Assembly: GCF_000208745.1 (NCBI RefSeq)
Contig: NC_030851.1
Coordinates: forward strand, 38,451,769-38,515,768
Source: Theobroma cacao
Taxonomy: Eukaryota; Streptophyta; Magnoliopsida; Malvales; Malvaceae
Direction of reading: 5' to 3'
Length of the DNA stretch: 64,000 bases
The position numbers and the translations under genes are program-made. Below, piece by piece: positions 47,591 to 60,000 of this stretch (the first letter of the stretch is position 1; each line of letters begins with the position of its first letter). The notes beneath the pieces are model-generated. The model made no database searches and was not told the DNA's origin. It worked only from the letters and a program-made list of their open reading frames with translations.

Positions 47591-50500
47591 ATGGCGGAGC
47601 CTAAAACAAAATATGATCGTCAGCTCAGGTATCCTATCAACTGTAATTAGATTTTGTTCCTTTTTAGGTTTTTGATTTAAATTTTTCTATCTTTGCCAAA
47701 AAAAAAAAGAGTAAAAAAATTCAAGTTTCAATAGATTTTTCCTCCCGAATAATTTAAGTTGCTGTGCCTATTCGAAATGTTAACAAAATTTAAAAAAAAA
47801 AAATTGGCAGGATCTGGGGTGAACAAGGGCAAGCAGCTTTAGAGAAAGCAAGCATATGTTTACTAAATTGTGGGCCAACTGGTTCTGAGACTTTGAAGAA
47901 TCTTGTTCTTGGTGGTGTTGGAAGCATTACAATAGTTGATGGATCTAAGGTTGAGTTGGGTGACCTTGGAAATAATTTTATGGGTAAGTTTTATAGTGCT
48001 CCCCCTCCCCCCCTCTTTTTTTTTCCATTTTTATAATCTTCATTTTTGTAATAATCTTGTCTCCTCTTTGGGTATTGTTCTGGGTTAGTGGATGAGTCAA
48101 GTCTTGGTCAGTCAAAGGCCAAGTGTGTTTGCTCATTCCTCCAAGAGCTAAATGATGCTGTTAAAGCTAAGTTTATTGAAGAGTATCCCGAAGCTTTGAT
48201 CGACACCAACCCATCTTTTTTTTCTCAATTTACCTTAGTTGTAGCCACTCAGGTATCCAATCTTCCCATTCCTTAACTACTTACTTTCAGCGATGAAGTT
48301 AACTGTTAGGTTTCTTATTATATTGCTACAAGTTACTGTCAATTTCTCTTTTAGGGGTAAGTCTGGTTCTTATTGATGTGTATGTGTGCAAAGGCCATTT
48401 GGAATTAAAATAGCTCTATCAGTCTGTTTGTGTTGCTTTGTTACTTAGAAAAATCCTGTGATTCTATTCTTACTTATATTTTGATTCATTCCTTTTGACT
48501 ATGATGTCGTTTCAGCTGGTGGAAGAATCTATGGTGAAGCTTGATAGAATCTGTAGAGAAGCAAATGTGATGTTGATTTTTGCTCGCTCCTATGGCTTAA
48601 CAGGTTTAGTTCGCATTAGTGTAAAGGTAACATGTTGTAGTTTACATTTTTTGCACTTTCATCCCATCACCATGGACATCTCAGAGATATAAATGATATT
48701 GGCATGAAAATATCTTTAATTTCAAATGAATTTTTATGTAGGTCAAGAGGAAATGGATGGTTATTCATTTTAAAATTTAGACAAGATGCAAGGAGAAAAT
48801 GAAGGAAAAGGTTTAATAATAATCATTAAGTTTTGCTTGTGGCAGGAACATGCTGTGATTGAATCAAAGCCTGATCATTTTCTAGATGACCTTCGGTTGA
48901 ATAACCCATGGCCTGAACTGAGAGGGTGTGATTTTTTATTTTATTTTATTTTTTTAATTAATGCTGTATGTTGGTTTATTTCTCAGTGCATGGTTATACA
49001 TTTCTATTTGCTATTGGCTTGCACCATAATTGTTTTATGATGTCAGTTTAACTGTTAAAACATTAGATAGAAAATACATTACATCTTTGTATGTTATGAG
49101 ATACCTAAACTCAGCTCCCTGAGACCAAATACTCTCCTCACTTATGGTCAGTGGTAAGTTTTATTACACTTAACTTCTTGTTGAGGGAGGTAGTAGATAA
49201 TTTTCTATTATGTTAGGATGAAACTGTACTTTTGGTGTATCCTCAAGGAGTTCTTGTAATTCATCTAATGATGTCTTTTTCTCAATGTTTTGACCTCTGA
49301 TGTGTCCTTAGAATATATGTGAATATTCATTGAACTTTAAGCTTATATCCTTTTGTTTTCCACTATTAGAATTCTGACTGGCATATATGAATAATAGGTT
49401 TGCAGAAGCTATTGACCTAAATGTGCAAGACCCTGTTGCTCATAAACACATACCATATGTTGTCATCCTTGTGAAGATGGCTGACGAGTGGATAAAAAGC
49501 CATGGAGGTAGTCTTCCATCAACCAGGGAAGAGAAAAGAGAGTTCAAGGTTTAAAAATTTCTGCAAATTTTATCTGTTAAATTTTTCTTCTGATTTATGT
49601 CAGTGGATTTAGTTTTAGTTCTTGGACATTTTAGGAACTTCTCAAAGCCAGGATGGTTGCAATGGATGAAGACAACTATAAAGAAGCTATTGATGCCTCC
49701 TTCAAAGTGTTTGCTCCTCGAGGAATCAGTAAGTTTATCTTAAGCAGAAGCATGGTTTAAAGTTTTTGGAGGATTTCCATAAAAACTTCTTTGTATCATC
49801 TGGAAATACAATGAGAAAGTACATTGATTTTATAGAAGGATCTGTGGCTTGTACTGCCTTGAACCATGTAATCCAGCTAACCGACCCATGGCAATGCTTT
49901 TTTCTGGGATTGGAGTTGGTATTGCTCTCATGCGTTAGGTTTATGAGGGAAGCAGATTTGAGGAAACTTGCTGTCTGTTCACATTAAGAAATTAGTTGTA
50001 ACTATATTTTGGACAAAGAACTTATTGACGTGAAACAAATTGAGTGGGCAAAGTATCCTTTTTATGATTAGTAAACTCTTTACTTTTCTTGACCAAGCTT
50101 CTATTACTAATTGTCATGCAGTATCCTTTGCATTCATTATTAGTTGGTTTCCAGCGTTGAGTTGGCATCAGCTGCAAAATCAGACTTTACTCTGGTTGGT
50201 GGTTAACCTAACCCTCTGTTTTTTTATCTCAGGTTCAGATTTGCAGCAGATAATTATTGATAGCTGTGCTGAAGTTGCTTCTAATTCTTCTGACTTTTGG
50301 GTGATGGTAGCAGGTTTGAAGGTTGGTGATTTAAAAGTTAACTTGCACTTGCAAAAATCTCAATTGATTATTAAATTCCCTTCACTTTATTGTGGCTGAA
50401 CTGGCATCGGTTAGAATGTCACTCATATCTTTTTTCTTGTAATGAACAGTTATAGAGTGATACAAGCGTAGAATCATTTATTTGTTTAGTTCTAACCCTA

Positions 50501-53500
50501 GAGTCTCTCTGAAAAACCTAAATGAGGCTTGCTGATCCTAAATGGTGGCTAGAGCTTTTATAATTTTATAACTAGAGCAGATTATTTGCATAGCTGACTT
50601 GTTTCTCAGAACTGTTTCACTCTTTCTTCAAATATTTTTGGGAAAACTTTAGATAAACTTTCAGTTTGCAATGACATCTCAATAATTTGAAGTAATTGTC
50701 AATTTTTTATTGTCTGATTGTTTGATTTAAGTGGCACCATCTATGGGAAGTGTCGTGGGCATGCCTGTTTGTGGAGAGAAAAAAAGTTGGACTTTATATT
50801 GCGTTCTGGTGGCATGATATTTTGCTATTTGTTAGTGTTATGCATAGGTTTAACATGCATTTTCCATGCAACATTCTTGGTGATATTAATTTGTCTATGT
50901 AAAGTTTTCTTAAATTATTGAATTTTTAATCAATGTCCATCCTGCTATAAATGTTTATGATTGCCCTTCAAGTTAAATTTATTCAATCTCCTGCAAGTCT
51001 CTATTGATCAAATTTAGTCTTTGCAATTGTGCACTTTATGCAGGAGTTCATTGCAAATGAAGGTGGTGGGGAGGCACCGCTTGAGGGGTCCATACCAGAT
51101 ATGACATCTTCAACTGAGTTAGTGATTGATCCATGCAAAATTTCTAGCTGTTTCTTTTATCTAAAATTGAGGGTGACCGCTCTATCAATTCTTTTGTGTA
51201 GGCACTACGTAAACTTGCAGAAGATCTATCAGGCTAAGTCTGAGGCTGATTTTCTTGTCATTGAAAAACGAGTTAGGAATATTCTTAAAAAAATTGGCAG
51301 AGATCCAAATAGTATCCCAAAGGCAACAATAAAAAGCTTCTGTAAAAATGCAAGAAAACTCAAAGTAAGTGTGTTAAATTGCATCTGTCTGTTATTTTAT
51401 GGTTCAATCTACTGCCTGTATCCTCATTGATATGAGAAGCACTTTGATGGTAAGTGGCATCTTTATCACAATTTCTATTAAAGTGTGTAAACTGTTTGGA
51501 GCCTATAGTATCATTTTGTAGAATACCTTGATGGATCTCTATTGTACTTTGTTAAATGCTTTTTGTTAAATAATATTTTGTCTTAATCCTATTGGTGATC
51601 ACTAGCTGTTCTGGCCTTCTGGGCTAATTTTTGTCATTTGTTTTTCTGTTAATTGGATCTTTCTGCCCTTTATTTTTATTATCAGCATCCCCCATGCCTG
51701 AATGTTTATGTTATGACAAATAGAATATTGTGCAATATATTGCTGAGGTTTCACCCTAATGGTGATTCCAGAGAGATTATAAAGAGGCATGCCCCTTCTG
51801 AGATATCCCTCAGCTAACTTGAGCACACATGGGCAAAATCTCAAAAGCACAAAATGAGGGTTGATAACCTATTTTTGACAGCTTATATAGAAGAAGTTCT
51901 CATTCATTTATAGCTCTTTGACTTGCTGACCATCAATTAGGCATTCTAATCTTTACTTTGTAGGTTTGCAGGTATCGCCTCATTGAGGATGAGTATAATA
52001 ACCCATCCCTTCCTGAGCTGCAGAAGTATTTAACAGATGAAGATTACAGGTGCCACTGACTTAAATTTTAGTGCTTCCAAAGTTCGAAATTATGTGCATT
52101 ATCCAATCTCCAGTCTCTCCCCCTTTCAGAATATTATGATGTTCTTTGATCTGTTTTGGACCAAATGCATTGCCCTATATAGATGAAAACTTTCTTTTAT
52201 AGAGTGATCGTTTAACACTACATCATAGGATTCTATATGTCATATAACGTGCTTAAACTAAATGAATTTGCCTGGTCTTCTTTGTAATGTTATAGTAACA
52301 GAGTGGGTCCTTACTTTACGATTGTGTTTCTCTGATTTTTTCCAAATCCTGGAAGTCAGTTAGCATAGTCTGTTGTTTAGAGAAACATCTAGTAGGATCT
52401 TGTGTATTGGCCATTCCAGTTTTTGATGCCTGGGACATATTGCTTTGATTGGTACTGGTTTAGGGCTTTAACTCTGTGATTTTGAAATTGAAGCTATTCA
52501 AAACACACACACACACTCTGAAATTGAAACTTTCATAACCACTCCAAGTTTGCCCCATACCTGAACGTCCAAACAGATGCAGTTACACCAGCTATTTAAA
52601 AATTTACCATTTCTTTTTCAAGCAAAAGACTTTAAACCCTTTCCTGAAGGCCTATAGAATCAAAATAATAATAAAGAAAACTGCTTTAGCTTTTATCTTT
52701 CTTTTGATTTCTACGAGGAATTTAGGGTTCCTAAACTTTCTTTAAACAGTTAGAAAATCACATAAATATGAATTTGTTTGACTCTCCTAAACTATAAGTT
52801 GCTGAGAAGCTGTACGTGTTTAGGTATATTGTTTTCTGAATTTGAAAGGTGAATTTTAAGAACTTTTTTATTCTTTTACATATTAATTTTAGCATTTTTT
52901 TTTTTCCTTTCCCCTGTTTTACATGAATGCTTATTGTCTAAAATTCATATGAAGTGTTTTCATTTTTTTTCTGTGTTTTATGATCTGATTTTTGATTGTC
53001 AATTTGCAAAATTATGATTTTGATTACAATCCAAATCTTGATGATATGTCTTGCTTCCAACCTATGCTCTTGTGGTTATATGTAGTATTGCTGTGGGATT
53101 CTATATTCTTCTAAGAGCTGTGGACCGCTATGCTGCAAATTTCAACAGTTTTCCTGGGCAGTTTGATGGGTAAGCCTAACTCTTTTTATTTCTTCCTTCT
53201 GTTAGTATCATAACCTGAGTTTGCATGCTAACTATGTGGTTATTCTTTTCCAGTGGAATGGATGAGGATATATCTCGGTTAAAAACTACAGCTGTTGGCC
53301 TACTTAATGATTTTGGTTGCAATGGCTTAACATTGACAGAGGACCTTATAAATGAAATGTGTCGATTTGGTGCTGCAGAGCTCCATGCAGTCGCTGCCTT
53401 CATTGGAGGAATTGCATCACAAGAGGTGATCAAGGTATAGCATCTTAGTCTTTTTATCAGCTATGTGTTTCAAGTGCATGTTGCCATGGTCTAAATGGAG

Positions 53501-53671
53501 GCAGTTATGAAAAAATGATTTTGGTTTTGCATAGTTCTTATTCCGTGGTGTTCTTATAAGTGCCCTAAATTGCATTTGTTGCAGCTTATAACGAAACAGT
53601 TTGTTCCCATGTCTGGCACTTACGTATTCAATGGGATTGATCACAAGTCTCAGTTGTTGTCTCTGTATTAG
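47591..53671 (+). CDS. AXR1: NEDD8/RUB-activating enzyme E1 regulatory subunit (AXR1)
   Basis: Forms the heterodimeric E1 with ECR1 that adenylates RUB/NEDD8, which is then attached to cullins of SCF ubiquitin ligases; required for auxin response in Arabidopsis. Fourteen exons: 47591-47628, 47811-47983, 48089-48252, 48516-48626, 48846-48925, 49398-49548, 49635-49728, 50233-50321, 51044-51117, 51202-51364, 51964-52049, 53086-53169, 53254-53434, 53585-53671. All phases agree, giving 524 residues (Arabidopsis AXR1 is about 540). The N-terminus has the ThiF/UBA1-like adenylation fold: [46 protein letters not shown]. There is no catalytic cysteine domain, as expected for this subunit. The C-terminus is conserved: [20 protein letters not shown] and [18 protein letters not shown]. 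No disabling change seen; it could be the AXL1-type paralogue instead. Confidence 0.96.
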
Positions 53672-55055
53672 ATCTTCAAGCTAGCAATTGTTTGAAGTAG
53701 TAAATGGTATGTTTGCATCGTATCTGGTGCAACTACCTTGTGCCATATCTATTTCAATCGAATACATGTTCTCAACTTCTGGTTTCACCAGCAGATTCCA
53801 TCGTGAGATGGGATGGGCAATTTCATATGCAGGTATAGCTTTGCTGCTCCATTTTATAAAAGGTTTTTGGGATTGAGGCATTATTTGCACCATTGCAAGG
53901 CAATAGCTGTGGTTTGATGGAGAGATTTTAATGATACTATAGTTCATGTAACCTGATTAAAATCGAGTAGGGAAGAGAAAAACAGGGAACGGAGGATAAT
54001 TGAAGAGTACGAAAGATCTCAACATTTAATTTGTTGAACAGAGTTAAAGCAATGCTAATGTTGGCGTTAGTTATTCACCTCCCCCACTCCTCTGTTATCT
54101 TCTACTGTTTTTTCTTTGAGGGAATGATTTTTGTCAATTTTTTGCCATTTGGTGCCCCTGGCGATTCAGGTTTCAAGTTAGCGGACTTGGAAGATGAAAC
54201 TTGGCCCAGATAATTTCTGATGATCTGGTGACAAGTATGTTTTTCTTGTTAAAAAATTGAAAAAAAAATAAAAGAAAATGGTAAATGGAAATCACTGGAC
54301 TTCAAAAAGAAAACTATTTAAAAAAAAAAAAAACAAGTCTAAATAGAGATACGGCATGATAGATTGAAATTTGTAAGGGTGAGTAATTAGGTGGTTCGGT
54401 CAATTCGATTTGTCATATTTACGTAAAATAAATGATAAAAAAAATGTTTAAAAAATCAATTAAAATCGAATTGATTCGATGGAGTTGGTTTTAAATAAAA
54501 AAGGTTAAAATTTTATTATTTTTTTAAATCACAATATTAACAATATTTAAATAATTTAAACATTAAAAAATATAACATTTGTCTTACAATAACTTAGTTA
54601 TAAATATATATTTTATATAAATTTAAAATTTAAAATAATATATATAATATTAATTTATTTTTTTGATTTGTTTGATTTCAAATTTTTAAAATTGAAAATC
54701 GACTAAGAGCTTGTTTGGCTTTAATTTTTTTTTATCTTAAGATGTAGTATGAAGTTCTTATAAAAAAATAATAACTTTTAAAATTAAGTTAAAATAGTTT
54801 AATTGAATTAAGCTAATTAATAATTTTACATCAAATGCAACGGGCAACGTATTTTAATATTCTAAATCACTGTACGTCTGGATTTATAATTCTATATTGA
54901 CCTAAAATTTCAATTCCTTCCCAATAGGAATAACTGAATATGAATATATGCCCAATGCTCACATCCTCTTTCACAAGTGCTTCTGCCACCATTATCAGTT
55001 GTAATTCTTATTCTGCAGCCATTAATCCAACTCTCTCCTTGTTTCCAATTCAACC
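53672..55055. other. AXR1 3' flank and spacer
   Basis: 3' UTR followed by AT-rich DNA. 54380-54730 contains cggtcaattcg and aatcgaattgattcgat palindromes and agcttgtttggcttta, which look like decayed class II element ends. Confidence 0.4.
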
Positions 55056-56344
55056 ATGAAGATATCTCTTTCATTCAAGTTTTTGTTCATTGTGCTTTTG
55101 CTCTCCCAAAACATCAAACAATCCTATCAACAGCTTCCTGACGGTGAAGATGTCCCCAAGAATTACCATCAACTCGACCTCCTTCAAGTCACAGGACCTG
55201 AAAGCATCGCCTTCGACTGTAAAAATCAAGGACCTTACGTTGGTGTTTCTGATGGCAGAATACTCAAATGGCATGGACCACGTCTTGGTTGGAAAGAGTT
55301 TGCCATTCCTTCTCCAGTAAGGTATGTACATTCTATCATCCAGCATGCATGGACACACATGTTTTTCTTTCCTCAATTATTCACTATTTCTTCTTTGAAA
55401 CAATAACAAACTGATTAATTGCTAGTTTCTTTTATTTATTGGGTCAGGGATGGGAAGCTCTGCGATGGATCGACAAATCCAAACCCTGAACCAATCTGCG
55501 AAGGCCATTGGGTCTGAAATTCAACTATGCGACATGCGACCTCTACATCGCAGACGCATGCTTTGGTCTGCTAGTGGTTGGACCCAACGGTGGCGTGGCT
55601 CAACAACTTGCAACTTCAGCTGAAGGAGTCCCTTTCAGGTTTACAAATGGTTTAGACATTGATTCCACGACAGGGGTGGTCTATTTCACTGATAGTAGCA
55701 TTTTCTTCCAAAGAAGGTACCTCACTTTTACTCTCTCTCTTCCCTATTCATCATATTCCCTCCCCCATTTTTTGTATATATCTTATTAATTGGTACCAAA
55801 TTCACAAAATAATAATAAAAAAAAAAGTGAAGAGAGGACTGGGGAGGCTAATTTGAGTTTAAATATTTTGGGTTCTATATATAAGATTTTTATTCAAACT
55901 ATTATAATTTATTTTCAATAATAAAAAAAAAAACTAATTGCTTATGTGGTTGTGTAGGTATTACTTGTTATTAAGAATAACGTCTAACAGAAGTGGACTA
56001 CTACTTAAATATGATTCTCAAATAAAAAATGTATCCGTAATGTACAGAGACTTGGCGTTTTCAAATGATGTAAACTTTAAATGCAGATAACTCGTATCTT
56101 CTAGTTGCAGAATCAGATATCATTCAAAGGAATAAGAATGGAGAATTCTGGGTAGGACTCATAAGTGGAAGATCAGGAAGGATTCAGAATGATGCCTACA
56201 CCAAGCTTCCAGATCCTGTTGGAGTCAAGTTCGATCAAGAAGGAAAAATGTTGAAACACATCTGATGTTGAAATTTATGAATTGACTGGAACATTGTACA
56301 TAGGTTCAGTAACCAAACCCTATTTAGGCATCTTAGATGCATAG
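55056..56344 (+). pseudogene. Strictosidine synthase-like (SSL) pseudogene
   Basis: Homologous to plant strictosidine-synthase-like six-bladed beta-propeller proteins (secreted or ER/vacuolar). Exon 1 (55056-55321) has a signal peptide (KFLFIVLLLS) and FDCKNQGPYVGVSDGRILKW. Exon 2 (55448-55716) holds LKFNYATCDLYIADACFGLL and FTNGLDIDSTTGVVYFTDSS. Exon 3 starts at 55958 (YYLLLRITSNRSGLLLKYD). It is broken: a 1-bp loss near 55500 shifts exon 2 before PLGLKFN; another shift occurs near 56071-56076; about 35 codons of the propeller are missing at about 56114; and a further shift/deletion near 56257 separates EGKMLK from the normal end (IYELTGTLYIGSV, then TKPYLGILDA and stop at 56344). Splice junctions are intact, so it died recently. 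Confidence 0.9.
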
Positions 56345-57007
56345 AATTTTTTGGAGACAAAACGCTTCTTTTTTTATTTTATTTTATTTATAAATAATTT
56401 GTTTTGCATTTTACATTGATAGATACCTTGATGATAGCTGTTTTAGTTTCCCACTTTCCCCATCTTTTCCAATTCTAAGAGTTTTGCATATGCTTACCAG
56501 AAATAGAAGTTTCCAGTTCATTCACAAGTTCCATATATCATCAACATTATATGCTTCAACTAGCCTGCCTGGGATTAGAGTGCTTTTTGCCGTCTATGCT
56601 TCAAAAACTTTGATTGTAAATATCCACCAGAAAATGATTGATTCAAACATTTAAGACGTAGATAAAAGAGTTTACATAACTAAATTTTCCTACTCTATTC
56701 TCAAACTCACCAAAACATTTATAACAATGTGTCAATGAGCCGCAATGGTTTTGGCACTAGGACTAGATTCGGATCAAAAAGAATTTTGCCAAATACTGAA
56801 TCACTACGGCAGTGCTTCCAACCTTCCGGTGGAGCAAAAATTGTAAACCAATTTCCATCCAGGAAACCTGTATGCACTAGATAATTGTGAAAAACAACAG
56901 TCAGAAAGCTTAATCCAACTCGAACTCCATACGTATTGCAATCTCAACAATATCATGGTTTGGAATGAGGGAAAAAGAAACACACCCCAGATAACCATCA
57001 CTAATGT
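56345..57007. other. Convergent intergenic region (SSL pseudogene / AAPT)
   Basis: Contains the 3' UTR of the phosphotransferase gene (-). No other feature recognised. Confidence 0.5.
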
Positions 57008-60000
57008 TCAAGCCTCTTTCCTAGTTATCCTGTCATTTTAACAAAGGGATAATGATTAGAAACAATGGACTAGAAAAAGTACTCCCAAGAGCAACCCGAA
57101 ACCTTAATATTCTAAAAACTACAAGATAAATAGGCCTGTCGTAGAATTTAAACTTTTCTACAGAACCGAAAGAAAAAAAATAAACAAAACACACAAGGCA
57201 AAAGTTCTAGGGTCGAAAGTAACTAGGATAAAAGCTGAGCAACAAACAAATAAGTATAGTCCAAGATTAATCTAAGTAAAAGGAGACAAATGTTACCCAA
57301 ATATCACTTCATACAACCTTAATCAAACCGATTAAAGGAGTAAATTTAACCCAAGTAGGTCCCATGTCCGACCACACCAGCATATCATTGCAGTCATAAT
57401 ACTGAATCTTAGCAGAATTTGACCCGAAACACATTAAAGCAAAGAAAGACAGACAGCAGAAGAATAATATATCCTACAAGTTAGGAGCTTTAAACTTCAT
57501 TTTGAGAGGGCCACATGTACCAATGATTCAAATCACAGCACAATAAATAGCAAAATACAAGGTTCTATGCCAAAATAACATTGATGAGCAGTAGAACTTC
57601 CTCACCTGAAGCAATAAATACCCAAAGCTGCCGTAATTTCATGAACAACTGATGTGGCAAAGTGTAAGTAGAGTGATGCTGTTTTGAGAAAAAGAGAAAT
57701 ATCAGGCAACATATAACAACATAAAAATAAAATGATAGCACAGAGCTTTGAACTGACAGAGAGATAAAGATGCTAACTTATAATACAAATTAATGTTTAA
57801 AAATTAATAGATCTCATTTTAAACCACAACCAAACTCCTGTCTTTATATTGCCAAACAAAACCTATTCCAGAACTAGTTCAGAAATAAATAGATTTTTTT
57901 TGGTCAAATAAATTTATTAATAGATGTAGGAAAAAAGTTGCATAGAGTACCAAATCCATGCTTTTTACTCCCATAAAAATGGGTTTGAATGACATGGGGA
58001 TCAGCCAGATTAGGTAAACATGCTAAAAGTCTAGAAGATGCCTAAAACCCTTAAATAAAATGACTAAAGAAGGCAGCAATCATACCTGTGAATACACAGT
58101 AACCAAGAAGAACCCAGACCTCATCAACTAAAGGAACACTGGAGTAAAAGAGGGAAAACAACAATTAGCATTCATGTCCATGATAAACAACAACTAAAAC
58201 AGCATGGCACTGTATCAGGTCGCAAGCAAAATCGAACTAACACATACCCATCATTCAGTCTAGCTGTAAGAGCATTTGCAATTGCCAATGGAAGATACAA
58301 GAGTGACTGCAAGAAAAACATGTAATCAAGTCCTTCAAAAAGTAGTTAAAAAAAAAAAATCTTGGCCTCTTAAAGACAAAAATCACTGCTCCTGTAAATA
58401 AAATAACATAAAAATTTAAGTACAAGTATAAATCCTTATACATGGAATCAGAAATAAAGAGTGAAGCAGTATTTTCAAAGGTGTAAAATTCTATGGCACT
58501 AGTTTATTGAACTCCAAAGCACTAAAAAAGGAGGGTAAAGGTGCAGAAGAGACATGCTGCTCACGTTCATCTCAATTCAGGATTCACTTAACTCAAGCTT
58601 GTTTGCTAAAAAGCCAAACTCAAGCTTAAAGTAAGGCTGGCTTAATTTATCATGTTCAACCCTGAACATAATGAAGCTCAATTGGGAGTTCGATACTCTA
58701 TCTAGTATAAATAAATGATAATATTAATGTAAAAGTTTTATTAGGATCCTTATTTAAGAACAAGTAAACTTTTTCAACCTCAGTTGAGTTTAGTTTATCA
58801 TCAAGATCATTCAAAGTCAAGCTGACCTTGACAAATCTGTCACAAGCTAAAGTGCAAGCCTGCAATTTTTTAGGCTTGCAAGAAGCTTGGATTGGCTTGA
58901 GCTTGATTATATACGTTAGAAGCCAAGCCTAAGCTTCTCAAAGCTCAGCTATATTAAGCCTCTACCCACATTGATTTGATCAGAATATGCATACAAAAGA
59001 ATGCTACATACCATGCACATGTTAGTTTTCAATCCCTTGGGTTCATCACACAAGTGAGCCAAAATCATCCGTCCCTGTCAAAACAATTTTCCCTCAGTAA
59101 CCACGTAAATAGGAATTTGTCTTCCTACCTTATCAGTGCTCAATAAATGATTTTAAGTGCTGTCAGAGAAATAGAACACTAAAGCCTAAGAAACAACTAT
59201 AACACAAGCCACATATTCAGAAGAAAATATAGAAGTGTTGGGAAGTCGAAAAAGAAATAAAGAAAACAATATATAGGTAGACAGATAAACAGAAAGATAC
59301 ACACAAAAGTCATATACACAACACTTAATAACACATGCACAAATACTTTAACACTGAAGCATTCAAAGCTTATAAAGGGAGCCACTAAGAGTAAAGCCCC
59401 AAGATGGACACCGGAGTTCATATTAACACCCCTCATCCATAGAGTTGTGGGAGCAAAAGAAAAAATTCAAAATAAATAACTCTGAAAATTTTCATTTGGT
59501 GCACAAGAGTTTGTAGAGATGAGTAAGACAAAGAAAATCAATAATGCACTTTAAAGTGATGGAAACAGAAGCAGTAAAAGACTTTAAAGTGATGGCTTCC
59601 TTAGGTTTCATATATAGAAATTATTAAGAGAAAAGATGAGCGAGTGAGTGAAAAGAGAGAGGGAGAGAGAGAAACAGAGAGGAAAAATAAGGAAATAGAA
59701 ATAACTTCCCTAGGATTCAACAGCATCCTATATTAAAATAAAAAAAAAGGTTATATAATTACAAAATATTCACTCTTAAAAATAGCATTGGCTCATTTTA
59801 AGCATTCAAACAACCGGCATGCAAGCAAGCAAGGAATTGTCTGCAGTTGTTGACAAGCCAAATTGTCTACAAAGATATTGTTCTAAACATATTTGAATCA
59901 GTGTCACCAGTTTCACTTATAGGTGCCAGCAACAGTCATAAAGAGGGCACATGACACACTAAAGCATTTAAACTAGGAATTTAGAAATATTAGAAAATTC

